A stretch of DNA of 7,360 nucleotides, from NCBI GenBank assembly GCA_903835145.1, contig CAILMA010000742.1, positions 1-7,360 on the forward strand. Direction: 5' to 3'. Positions 1 to 6,674 of the stretch are shown piece after piece; within the stretch, counting starts at the first letter, position 1; each line of letters opens with the position of its first letter. The notes under the pieces were generated by a model, which had not been told where the DNA came from, searched no databases, and saw only the letters and a list, made by a program, of their open reading frames with translations. The DNA is from an uncultured Bacteroidota bacterium (GTDB taxonomy: Bacteria > Bacteroidota > Bacteroidia > Chitinophagales > Chitinophagaceae). Made by a program: the position numbers and the translations under genes.

Positions 1-813
1 ATAGTTGCCATACTCTGCACCAAAGTCCATAAGTATCAACTCGCCATCCTTGCACTCTGCATTGTTTTCTTCGTAGTGGAGGGTACGCGCCCTGTCACCC
101 GAAGCTATGATACAGCCGTAGGCATGCCCTGTTGCCCTGTTGCGCAGAAATTCATGTGTTATTTCAGCCTCAATTTCATGCTCCATTACGCCAGGTGCGA
201 GGAACTTAAGTACTCGGTTAAGTGCTTTGTGTGTGATATCCACGGCTTCCTTAACTACCTCAATCTCTTCCTTGGTTTTTATAGCACGCACTTCCTTTAT
301 TATTCTGGCCGCACGCTCGTAGTGGTGCAGCGGATATTTTTTCATTACTTCCTGCACAAAAAGCAGATCAGTGCGCGGGAGTTCTGTATCGAGGCGGTTG
401 TGCTCGTTGCTGTTGAGGTACACCGTATCAGCAGTGTTCATAAGTACCTGCAGGAGTGTATCAAACCCATCGAGCCACTGTACGTTTTTGATACCTGATA
501 TTGCCGTAGCCTCCTCCTTGCGGAACTTGTGACCTACCCATTTTTCGAGGAGTTCATTTGGTTTCAACAGCACCAGTATCTCACGCCCGTTTTTATCCGG
601 ATTATCAGGATACAAAATAACAATAGTTTTTTCCTGCACGATACCTGAAAGCCAGACAACGTCGGCGTCTGGTTTATATCCATAGGTACCGTCGCCGCTT
701 TTCGGGAAAACCGGGCTGCATGGGAAGATGGCTACTGAATTTGGCTTCATCTTTTTTATGAAGCGTTGCCTGTTCTGTTCGTATAGTTTCGATGGAATTG
801 GTAAGTATTTCAT
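1..813 (-). CDS. pepP: Xaa-Pro aminopeptidase (aminopeptidase P, M24 family), N-terminal part
   Basis: This cytoplasmic metallopeptidase would release the N-terminal residue from peptides whose second residue is proline. The reading frame is open from an ATG at 813 down to base 1, giving 271 residues, and continues beyond the window; the family is usually about 430-470 residues. Residues 1-170 resemble the AMP_N domain: a Lys/Arg-rich first helix, then PKSGDGTYGYKPDADVVWLSG, the counterpart of the usual R-G-D-x-x-Y...SDF-YLTG block. The pita-bread catalytic domain starts near residue 175. It shows YGCIIASG (232-239), LHYEENN (245-251) with the conserved His246, and LMDFGAEY (261-268), in which Asp263 is the first of the five metal ligands. 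The remaining ligands lie outside the window. The start is supported by the usual short N-terminus. It is transcribed divergently from the arylsulfotransferase-like genes, with no sign of a functional link. No lesions are seen. Confidence 0.93.
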   Translation of the reverse strand, partial: MKYLPIPSKLYEQNRQRFIKKMKPNSVAIFPCSPVFPKSGDGTYGYKPDADVVWLSGIVQEKTIVILYPDNPDKNGREILVLLKPNELLEKWVGHKFRKEEATAISGIKNVQWLDGFDTLLQVLMNTADTVYLNSNEHNRLDTELPRTDLLFVQEVMKKYPLHHYERAARIIKEVRAIKTKEEIEVVKEAVDITHKALNRVLKFLAPGVMEHEIEAEITHEFLRNRATGHAYGCIIASGDRARTLHYEENNAECKDGELILMDFGAEYGNY

Positions 814-909
814 GACATTATTTGGTATAAATGTAGGAAAGTATTGTAAGATGGAAAAAGCAGGAGTAAAAATTTAAAAAAAGAACCAGCTTAAAACAGG
901 ACAATCGTT

Positions 910-917
910 TAACTTTA
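910..917 (+). promoter_or_regulatory. Weak candidate -7 box for the first ASST-like gene
   Basis: TAACTTTA matches seven of eight positions of the Bacteroidota -7 consensus TAnnTTTG (the last G is A). It ends six bases before the ATG at 924, so transcription from it would give an almost leaderless mRNA. I see no TTG -33 element at the expected distance. The rest of the 110-bp divergent spacer (814-923) is A/T-rich. A similarly weak TACATTTA box for pepP can be read on the minus strand at 835-828. Confidence 0.25.
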
Positions 918-923
918 AATTTT

Positions 924-2414
924 ATGAGCAGACTCGCTTACAGCCTGATTTTGTTATTGTGCACGAGTGTGACTTGCCGGGCGCAAATAGTGCCAGCCGA
1001 AGGTAGCAAACTTACCTACCGGTTGGTAGGTTTTTCTGTGCCGGGCGGTAATGGTCAGAGAACGCTCGAAATAGCTGAAGGAACTTACAATAATATTTAT
1101 GAATTTGAACAACGGGTAGCTATTCATGAGCTACTAAAGGCTACACATTGTATGGTACTGCTGCCAGCTTTCGGCAGGGATTATACATGGAGTTGCAAGG
1201 GAGCTGACGGAAAGCCGCAGGGGGCGTTGCATCACTTTACCGTTTTGAATCCCACTAATCCCGTGGCCCTTGCTAACCGGATTAACGTTACTCAACTGCC
1301 GCTTGCCTATAAAGATGCGCATGTATTCAGCGACCAGAACCGGGCACTTTACGACATGAGTGGTAATATGGTCTGGTTTCTGCCTGATATAGAAGGATTG
1401 ATTGATGAAAAATCGGACATTAGAGATTTGAAGATGACCTCACGAGGCACCATTACGCTGTTGTCAAAAACAGGTACCAAAGACTTTGCGCTGGAGATCA
1501 GTTACGACGGGAAAGTATTGTGGAAGGGCCCGGACGACGGTAAAGTGAGCGGAGGCACAACAGAAGGGTATCACCACGTATTAACACGCCTTAACAATGG
1601 CCACTACATGGTTTGTGGCACACAACAAGTAAAAATGCAATGGCGCAAAGATGCTGCTGGAGATAGTAGCTTATGGCTGGCAGAAAAAGGGCCTGGTGTT
1701 ATGAGTCCGGCAAGTACAATCGCAATACCCTTTGCTACCGTGATAGAGTATGACACGAAGGGGAATGTAGTCTGGAGTTGGAAGCAGTCGGACGATTTTG
1801 TGAAAGAAGAACAGCAACATCATAAAAACATACGCGCGAAATTCGACGATCATCAGAATGGTTTTTGTTTTGATGAGCGCAATAAAATGCTCTACGTGAG
1901 TTTCAGAGACAAAAGCGAAATACTAAAGATAAATTACCCAGAAGGAAGGACAATGGTACGATACGGATACGGACAGACACCAGCTAATAGCGACGCCTTA
2001 TTTTCTGAACAGCACAGCATAGGGATAACAGCGAGGGGTGAGTTGTACCTCTACAACAACAACATTTGCAACCTCGATGCCCCGCCAACAATAGAAATAT
2101 TGCGGGATGCCTCAGGCACACCGGCGAAGTTGAAAAAGATATGGGAATATGCCTATCCGGTTGACATGAAGGGGATGAAACGCCCACCTGTTGCCAACTG
2201 GGGCAATGTGACGGAGCTGCCCGATGGTGCAATGTTTGTTTCAACCGGACTACCCTATGGCAATCTGTTTATAGTGAGTAAGGACAAAAAAATATTGTGG
2301 GGTGCGGTGTTGCAACATTGGAACGATAGCGCCAAAAAGTGGGACGACATCTCGCAATACCGCGCGAGCATCATCATTAGCAAAAAGCAGCTGGAAGAGT
2401 TGGTTCTCCACTAA
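924..2414 (+). CDS. Exported arylsulfotransferase (ASST)-like protein, copy 1
   Basis: Likely a periplasmic PAPS-independent aryl-sulfate sulfotransferase, which moves sulfate from a phenolic sulfate ester to a phenol through a sulfo-histidine intermediate. Of the 496 residues, 1-20 form a Sec signal peptide (hydrophobic core, then CRA|Q). Residues 25-125 look like the N-terminal beta-sandwich, and about 140-460 a beta-propeller of repeated strands such as ISYDGKVLW and IEYDTKGNVVWSW. Candidate active-site residues, by comparison with E. coli ASST as I recall it (His252, His356, Arg374, His436), are His217/His218, His310, Arg328 and His364. The His310-Arg328 spacing of 18 equals that of His356-Arg374. 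At about 500 residues it is shorter than the E. coli enzyme (about 600). Cys231 and Cys382 are conserved in the neighbouring paralogue. The family call is fairly firm; substrate and real activity are unknown. The start is fixed by the signal peptide. Confidence 0.78.
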   Translation: MSRLAYSLILLLCTSVTCRAQIVPAEGSKLTYRLVGFSVPGGNGQRTLEIAEGTYNNIYEFEQRVAIHELLKATHCMVLLPAFGRDYTWSCKGADGKPQGALHHFTVLNPTNPVALANRINVTQLPLAYKDAHVFSDQNRALYDMSGNMVWFLPDIEGLIDEKSDIRDLKMTSRGTITLLSKTGTKDFALEISYDGKVLWKGPDDGKVSGGTTEGYHHVLTRLNNGHYMVCGTQQVKMQWRKDAAGDSSLWLAEKGPGVMSPASTIAIPFATVIEYDTKGNVVWSWKQSDDFVKEEQQHHKNIRAKFDDHQNGFCFDERNKMLYVSFRDKSEILKINYPEGRTMVRYGYGQTPANSDALFSEQHSIGITARGELYLYNNNICNLDAPPTIEILRDASGTPAKLKKIWEYAYPVDMKGMKRPPVANWGNVTELPDGAMFVSTGLPYGNLFIVSKDKKILWGAVLQHWNDSAKKWDDISQYRASIIISKKQLEELVLH

Positions 2415-2492
2415 TCCGTTGCCCGGCCCCTCACGCCTGTTATGTTTAATATTTGTCTTCCCAGCAATAATAAAATACAAAAAGACTCTATA

Positions 2493-3998
2493 ATGTGCAA
2501 GCAGTTATTGGTAATCGTTTTAATGTTAATGACGTTATGCTCCCGGGCTCAACACGCACCCTTAGAAGGAGCCAAGTTAAATTACAGGATTGTTGGCTTC
2601 AGCTTTTCCACTCCTACTGGCGGCACTTACAAACTCGAGGTAAGTAAAGGCAATTTTAGCAGTGAAGAACTGTTTATTAAAAATATTGTGGCTGCCGTAA
2701 CAACGGCTGAAGGCAGAAGTATGGTTACCCTACCCGATTGGGGTGCTGACTATACCTGGCGGGTGAAACGAACTGATAAAGCATCAGCTGGTGCAAAAGA
2801 TTCGTTTCACCATTTCAGCGTAGTGTTAACGCCTTACACTGATGTTAACAGCGTGAGACTAAACGTGACCCAACAGGCAAGCAGATATGCTGCTGGATTT
2901 GTGTTTTGCGACAGGCCCAGGGTGCTTTACGATATGAGTGGCAATCCGGTTTGGGTACTCAACGACATAGCCGGGATAGCCGATGAACATGCTATTATAA
3001 GAGACTTAAAATTTACCAATAAGGGCACAATTACCTTTCTTTCCAACGATAAACCCTACGAGATAAGCTACGATGGAAAGATATTGTGGTCGGCACCGAA
3101 AAACAACCGCCTCACCAATGATACGGTAGAAAAATACCACCATGAGTTTACCCGAATGAGCAATGGACACTACATGGTTTGCGGTACTGAGCAGGTACAA
3201 TGGGTATGGAAGTCCATAGGCCCGCAAGACAGCAGCCTTTTTATGGCAACAGAGCAAGAGATAAAAAAGGGTACCGCCGGTGCCGGAGTGAAAATGCCCT
3301 ATGGCACTGTGCTGGAGCTCGATGAAAAAGGGAAGATTGTTTGGAGCTGGAGATCATCAGTGTATTACCGCACTAAGGACAATGGTACCCAACGGAAGAT
3401 ATCAAACCCGATTGACGTGCACCAAAACGCATTTTATTTCGATGAAAAAACTAAGGAACTTCTGGTAAGCTTTAAGAATACCTGCCAGATCATTAAAGTA
3501 AAATACCCAACCGGAAAAGTGGAAAAGGTGATAGGTACCGACCCGATGAAATCCTTTAGCGGGGCTCCGGTTTTTTGCGAGCAGCATGCTTGCCGCGTAA
3601 ACAAAAAAGGGGAGCTTTATATGTTCAACAACAATACCTGCACTCCTGTCGGGCTGCCAACGGTGCTGATGGTTGATATGAAAACCAGCAAAGAAAATGA
3701 CGTGAAAAAAATTTGGGAATACAACTGCCCGGTGAATCTGGGTATGAGGCAACGCATGCCGCTGACTAATGGTGGTAACGTGACGGAGCTTCCGGATGAA
3801 TCTATTTTTGTATCTATGTGCAGTCCATACGGCAATCTGTTTATCGTGAACAGAAATAAAGAATTATTATGGAATGCAAGTTTAGACCACTGGAACCTGA
3901 TAAGGCAACAATGGGAGCCCTGTGACGAATACCGTGCCAGCATGATAACTGACCGAGTGGCGCTGGAAAAGGCAATATGGCATGGCAAAAACAAATAA
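2493..3998 (+). CDS. Exported arylsulfotransferase (ASST)-like protein, copy 2, with Lys at the catalytic Arg position
   Basis: A tandem paralogue of the upstream gene, 78 bp away, with 501 residues that align almost end to end. I start it at the ATG at 2493, because residues 1-19 then form a signal peptide (CSRA|QHA) aligned with that of copy 1. An in-frame ATG at 2442 would add 17 residues in front of the signal peptide and is less likely. Shared blocks include NVTQ, YDMSG, GTIT-LS, ISYDGK-LW, YHH---R--NGHYMVCGT, VWSW, HQN-F-FDE, EQH, GELY-NNN, IWEY, GNVTELPD and PYGNLFIV. The candidate active-site histidines are His216/His217, His310 and His365. The residue matching Arg328 of copy 1 is Lys328 (codon AAG at 3474-3476). 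An extra Cys362 lies three residues before His365. It may have changed activity, a different acceptor, or a binding role. It probably shares transcription with copy 1, though the gap could hold its own promoter. Confidence 0.77.
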   Translation: MCKQLLVIVLMLMTLCSRAQHAPLEGAKLNYRIVGFSFSTPTGGTYKLEVSKGNFSSEELFIKNIVAAVTTAEGRSMVTLPDWGADYTWRVKRTDKASAGAKDSFHHFSVVLTPYTDVNSVRLNVTQQASRYAAGFVFCDRPRVLYDMSGNPVWVLNDIAGIADEHAIIRDLKFTNKGTITFLSNDKPYEISYDGKILWSAPKNNRLTNDTVEKYHHEFTRMSNGHYMVCGTEQVQWVWKSIGPQDSSLFMATEQEIKKGTAGAGVKMPYGTVLELDEKGKIVWSWRSSVYYRTKDNGTQRKISNPIDVHQNAFYFDEKTKELLVSFKNTCQIIKVKYPTGKVEKVIGTDPMKSFSGAPVFCEQHACRVNKKGELYMFNNNTCTPVGLPTVLMVDMKTSKENDVKKIWEYNCPVNLGMRQRMPLTNGGNVTELPDESIFVSMCSPYGNLFIVNRNKELLWNASLDHWNLIRQQWEPCDEYRASMITDRVALEKAIWHGKNK

Positions 3999-4079
3999 AA
4001 TCATCGAAAGATACTACGCACCATGCCAGATGATGTAGAGGTTTAAAAAATCGGTAACCCCGAGTTTCAATAATAATAA
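3999..4079 (+). other. Spacer between ASST copy 2 and the dihydroorotase-like gene; possible weak terminator
   Basis: No gene is seen here. Two weak inverted repeats are readable. ATCATC (4000-4005) pairs with GATGAT (4029-4034) across a long loop. TCGG (4051-4054) pairs with CCGA (4060-4063) across a five-base loop, flanked by an A-run and a short T-run. The second has the shape of a small bidirectional terminator, but its stem is too short for a firm call. The 3' end of the spacer is a run of four AAT units that leads into the promoter box. Confidence 0.3.
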
Positions 4080-4082
4080 TAA
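4069..4082 (+). repeat. (AAT)4 trinucleotide run next to a promoter box
   Basis: Four perfect AAT units plus AA run directly into the -7 box of the following gene; the last unit supplies the box's first TA. The tract is short and may be chance in A/T-rich spacer DNA. Confidence 0.6.
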
Positions 4083-4087
4083 CTTTG
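4080..4087 (+). promoter_or_regulatory. Bacteroidota-type -7 promoter box of the dihydroorotase-like/DUF4199 operon
   Basis: TAACTTTG is a full match to TAnnTTTG. Initiation a few bases downstream would leave a 5' leader of roughly 35 bases before the ATG at 4127. No clear TTG -33 element is found 17-23 bases upstream, so the call rests on the -7 box and its position. The TTG inside the box is also the in-frame codon from which a longer reading frame could be drawn, which argues against using it as a start. Confidence 0.5.
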
Positions 4088-4126
4088 TTACCAATAATTT
4101 TCTGCAAAAAACAACGGGTGCACAAG

Positions 4127-5431
4127 ATGCAGATAGAGATAAACAAAGTAAAAGTTACTGACAGCCATTCACCATTTAACGGGCAGGTAGTTGATATTAC
4201 CATTACCGATGGTGTAATTACCAATATCAAGGCTGCCAAGAAATTGAAGGCTCCGGCATCGATTGTAGCTGATGGTGAAGAAGTTTGGAAAAGCCCGGTA
4301 AAGGAAGGCAACGAACTGTTGGTATCGTGCGGATGGGTTGATGTTTTTGCAGATTACCGGGAGCCCGGTTTTGAGCAGAAAGAAACCATTGAAACAGGTC
4401 TGGCAACTGCGGTGGCAGGAGGATTTACAGATGTTTTGCTGGCGCCCAATACAAAACCTGCTATTAGCTCAAAATCTATAATACAATATATACACGGTGC
4501 TGCCGCAGGGCACACCGTGAACCTGCACCCCATAGGCAGCGCTACCCAGAACGCAGATGGCAAAGACCTTGCCGAGATGCTGGATATGCAGGCCAATGGT
4601 GCAGTTGCTTTTTCTGACGGTTGGAAGCCAATACAAAACCCCAATCTCATGCTCAAGGCACTGGAATATGCTAAAGCATTTGACGGAACCATTGTTCAAT
4701 TCCCGGTCGATGAAACACTTTCGGCTGGCGGGCTTATGAATGAAGGCCGCCTTTCCACAGCACTTGGTATGCCCGGCGTACCGCTGCTTGCTGAAACACT
4801 TATGATATACCGGGACATCGAGTTGCTGCGCTACACGGGCAGCCGCCTGCATATAACCGGCGTGTCAAGCGCTGAGTCGGTAGCAATGATAAAAAAGGCA
4901 AAAGCCGAAGGGCTGCCACTCACTTGCTCCGTAACACCCTATCACCTGGCCCTCACTGAGGACAAACTCAGGACCTATGACAGCCAATACAAGGTATCGC
5001 CACCGCTAAGGACGGAGGCCGACAGGCAGGCACTGATTCAGGGATTGGCCGACGGTACCATCGATTGTATAGCCAGCCACCACCGCCCGCACGAATGGGA
5101 TGCCAAGACTAAAGAATTTGAATACGCTGCTGATGGAATCGCCATTCAGGAAATAGCTTTCAATGTGCTTTCGGCAGGCGTAGGAAACGCTGTAGCGATT
5201 GAGAAAGTGATTGAGGCGCTTACAAACGTGCCTCGGTCTATTTTCAATCTTGACTCATGTACTATTAAAAAAGGCAGCAAGGCTACACTCACGCTATTCA
5301 CCATTGAGGGCGAAACCACAGTGAAAGGTGCCACCCGAAAATCGAAAGGAATGAATAATCCTTTCCTGAATATGGCATTACCGGGTAAGGTAATAGGCAT
5401 CTGCAACAACAATCAACTACAAATAAACTAA
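4127..5431 (+). CDS. Dihydroorotase-family protein (pyrC homologue), probably non-catalytic
   Basis: The 434-residue protein has the amidohydrolase fold and layout of class I dihydroorotase, the pyrimidine-synthesis enzyme that cyclises carbamoyl-aspartate. Recognisable blocks are GWVDVFADYREPG (69-81), KETIETG (85-91), GGFTDVLLAPNTKP (98-111), GAVAFSDGWKPIQN (158-171), KVSPPLRTEADRQAL (289-303) and IDCIASHHRPHEW (312-324). The metal site is largely gone. The HxH after strand 1 is F74-A-D76, the HAED histidine is Phe192, the next HVS histidine is Gly245, and the DHAPH aspartate is His318; only Asp164 (FSD) remains. Arg78, Asn108 and His322, which match substrate-binding residues of active enzymes, are kept. 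The frame is intact, so this is not a decayed gene. It may be a structural partner, like the inactive PyrC-prime of Pseudomonas, or have another role. The ATG at 4127 is preferred over an upstream TTG. A DUF4199-like gene follows after 9 bp. Confidence 0.88.
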   Translation: MQIEINKVKVTDSHSPFNGQVVDITITDGVITNIKAAKKLKAPASIVADGEEVWKSPVKEGNELLVSCGWVDVFADYREPGFEQKETIETGLATAVAGGFTDVLLAPNTKPAISSKSIIQYIHGAAAGHTVNLHPIGSATQNADGKDLAEMLDMQANGAVAFSDGWKPIQNPNLMLKALEYAKAFDGTIVQFPVDETLSAGGLMNEGRLSTALGMPGVPLLAETLMIYRDIELLRYTGSRLHITGVSSAESVAMIKKAKAEGLPLTCSVTPYHLALTEDKLRTYDSQYKVSPPLRTEADRQALIQGLADGTIDCIASHHRPHEWDAKTKEFEYAADGIAIQEIAFNVLSAGVGNAVAIEKVIEALTNVPRSIFNLDSCTIKKGSKATLTLFTIEGETTVKGATRKSKGMNNPFLNMALPGKVIGICNNNQLQIN

Positions 5432-5440
5432 TAACAACTC

Positions 5441-5995
5441 ATGGAAGCACTACTATCAAAGCCTGCAAGAAACAAAATGGCAGCGATTTTCGGATTGGGC
5501 CTTGGCGTTTTTTATATGATATCCGCAACCGTTTCCTATCTGCAGGCAAGCCATTTCTTTCCATTCTATGCGGCAAAGACCATTGGCTATATCCTTTACT
5601 TTGTATTAATGGGCTTGTGCGCGGCAAGGATAAGAAAAGCAAATGGCGGCTACATCTCCTTTAAAGACATGTATAGTGCTGTTATCATCATGATTCTTAT
5701 CTCCAGCACTATTTATTTCATTTACAATTTCATTTACATAGAATATATCGATACCCAGTTTGTCTACAAACTGAAAAGTGCCATGATCACCTGGATGGAG
5801 CAAATGAAAACGCCCGATGAGGCTATAAACAGTACCGCAGAGAAATTTGATAAGCAGATAGCCGAATCCCAAAAATTTAATTTGGGCAACAACGTGCTCG
5901 GTTATTTTTCTAATATTCTTGTCGATTGTCTGGTGGGCTTGTTGGTTGCTGTCATCAACAGAAAAACGCCTCCGCTGGTGGAACAAAGTTTTTAA
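5441..5995 (+). CDS. DUF4199-like integral membrane protein, copy 1
   Basis: A 184-residue inner-membrane protein of unknown function that resembles the DUF4199 family, which is largely confined to Bacteroidota. Four hydrophobic segments are visible at about 13-31, 41-62, 79-101 and 152-172. The typical NGGYISFKDMY block (68-78) lies between segments 2 and 3. A charged, probably helical stretch (103-150, containing QMKTPDEA) separates segments 3 and 4. The family call rests on the segment pattern and this block, recognised by eye. It starts 9 bp after the dihydroorotase-like stop codon, so the two are almost certainly co-transcribed. No catalytic motif is seen, and a transport or assembly role cannot be assigned. 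Confidence 0.8.
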   Translation: MEALLSKPARNKMAAIFGLGLGVFYMISATVSYLQASHFFPFYAAKTIGYILYFVLMGLCAARIRKANGGYISFKDMYSAVIIMILISSTIYFIYNFIYIEYIDTQFVYKLKSAMITWMEQMKTPDEAINSTAEKFDKQIAESQKFNLGNNVLGYFSNILVDCLVGLLVAVINRKTPPLVEQSF

Positions 5996-6006
5996 AGCCT
6001 GCATGT

Positions 6007-6014
6007 TATTTTTG
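6007..6014 (+). promoter_or_regulatory. Candidate -7 promoter box for DUF4199-like copy 2
   Basis: TATTTTTG is a full match to the Bacteroidota -7 consensus TAnnTTTG. It lies in the 66-bp gap between the two DUF4199-like genes and would give a leader of about 40 bases before the ATG at 6062. No TTG -33 element is seen at the expected distance. Read-through from the upstream operon is also possible. Confidence 0.4.
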
Positions 6015-6061
6015 TCGATTATAAACGTATCTTCATACATAAATACAAAATAGACTGCGTT

Positions 6062-6586
6062 ATGAAATTGAAATCTACTCACCTGATTTATGGGCTGCTC
6101 GCGGGTATTACTATGATTGTTGTATCATACATCATATATTTCCTTGGTAAGTCATTTAAGCCTGGCTATCCTTATATATCTTATATTCCTCTTTTAGTGT
6201 TTCTGATACTAAATGCAATATCGTTTTCCAAAGCGAATAACGGATATGTTACCTATGGAAATGTATATGGCAGTTGTTTTAAGTTATCAGTAATAGCGGG
6301 TTTCATTATGATGATTTCCGGGGTAGTGATTATTTACACCTTACCCGGCATGAAAGAAGAGGGTCTTGAAGCAACAAGACAACAGATGCTCAAAACGCCA
6401 GGTATGACTGATGAAGCGCTTGAAAATGCTATGGAACTGACAAGAAAGTCCTGGAATTACGTTTTGGTGATTGGTGGACTTCTTATGCCAATAATTTTCG
6501 GCGTAATTTTGAGTTTACTCGCGGCTGCAATACCAGAGCGAAAAGGTGAAATGCCAATTGAACTGGAACTTAGTGGTGATGAATAA
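6062..6586 (+). CDS. DUF4199-like integral membrane protein, copy 2
   Basis: A 174-residue membrane protein with the same architecture as its upstream neighbour. Hydrophobic segments lie near 8-28, 37-56, 74-93 and 133-156. The NNGYVTYGNVY block (59-69) matches NGGYISFKDMY of copy 1. The segment 3-4 loop carries MLKTPGMTDEALENAME, which echoes KTPDEA in copy 1. Overall identity is low, so this is an old duplication or two separate family members. The C-terminus (160-174) is acidic. No enzymatic motif is seen. A candidate promoter box in the gap suggests it may be expressed separately from copy 1. Function is unknown. Confidence 0.8.
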   Translation: MKLKSTHLIYGLLAGITMIVVSYIIYFLGKSFKPGYPYISYIPLLVFLILNAISFSKANNGYVTYGNVYGSCFKLSVIAGFIMMISGVVIIYTLPGMKEEGLEATRQQMLKTPGMTDEALENAMELTRKSWNYVLVIGGLLMPIIFGVILSLLAAAIPERKGEMPIELELSGDE

Positions 6587-6609
6587 ATTATATCTGTTTG
6601 CTTTAACAA

Positions 6610-6633
6610 GGTTTTAGGACTCAGCAAAAAACC
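6610..6633 (+). terminator. Weak candidate hairpin after DUF4199-like copy 2
   Basis: GGTTTT (6610-6615) can pair with AAAACC (6628-6633) across a 12-base loop, and AATTTTC follows. The stem is short and A/T-rich and the U-run is imperfect, so termination here is uncertain. The rest of the 88-bp gap holds only a partial -7-like TACTTTTT at 6667-6674, directly before the msrB start. Confidence 0.2.
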
Positions 6634-6674
6634 AATTTTCTTCGGGCGTCGTTAATGTACTAAATCTACTTTTT

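Noticed and set aside
76..498. 140-codon plus-strand open frame at the left edge
   Set aside because: It lies antisense to the pepP frame, which is open across the whole stretch and carries clear M24 motifs. The plus-strand translation is Cys- and Phe-rich with no recognisable domain.
2419..2455. Possible promoter between the two ASST copies (TTG at 2419-2421 and AATATTTG at 2448-2455)
   Set aside because: The -7 box has a mismatch at the first T, and the 26-base spacing is longer than usual, so it is not called as a feature.
2442..2492. Upstream in-frame ATG that would extend ASST copy 2 by 17 residues
   Set aside because: It would bury the signal peptide behind a polar N-terminus. The ATG at 2493 aligns the signal peptide with that of copy 1.
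4085..4126. TTG start adding 14 residues to the dihydroorotase-like protein
   Set aside because: The TTG is part of the probable -7 promoter box, and the extra residues match nothing in the family. The ATG at 4127 gives the usual N-terminus.
3841..4311. 156-codon minus-strand open frame across the ASST copy 2 / dihydroorotase-like junction
   Set aside because: It overlaps two well-supported plus-strand genes and the spacer, and its translation has no recognisable motif.
5606..6082. 158-codon minus-strand open frame over DUF4199-like copy 1
   Set aside because: It is antisense to a membrane protein with a clear hydrophobic pattern, a common source of long shadow frames.
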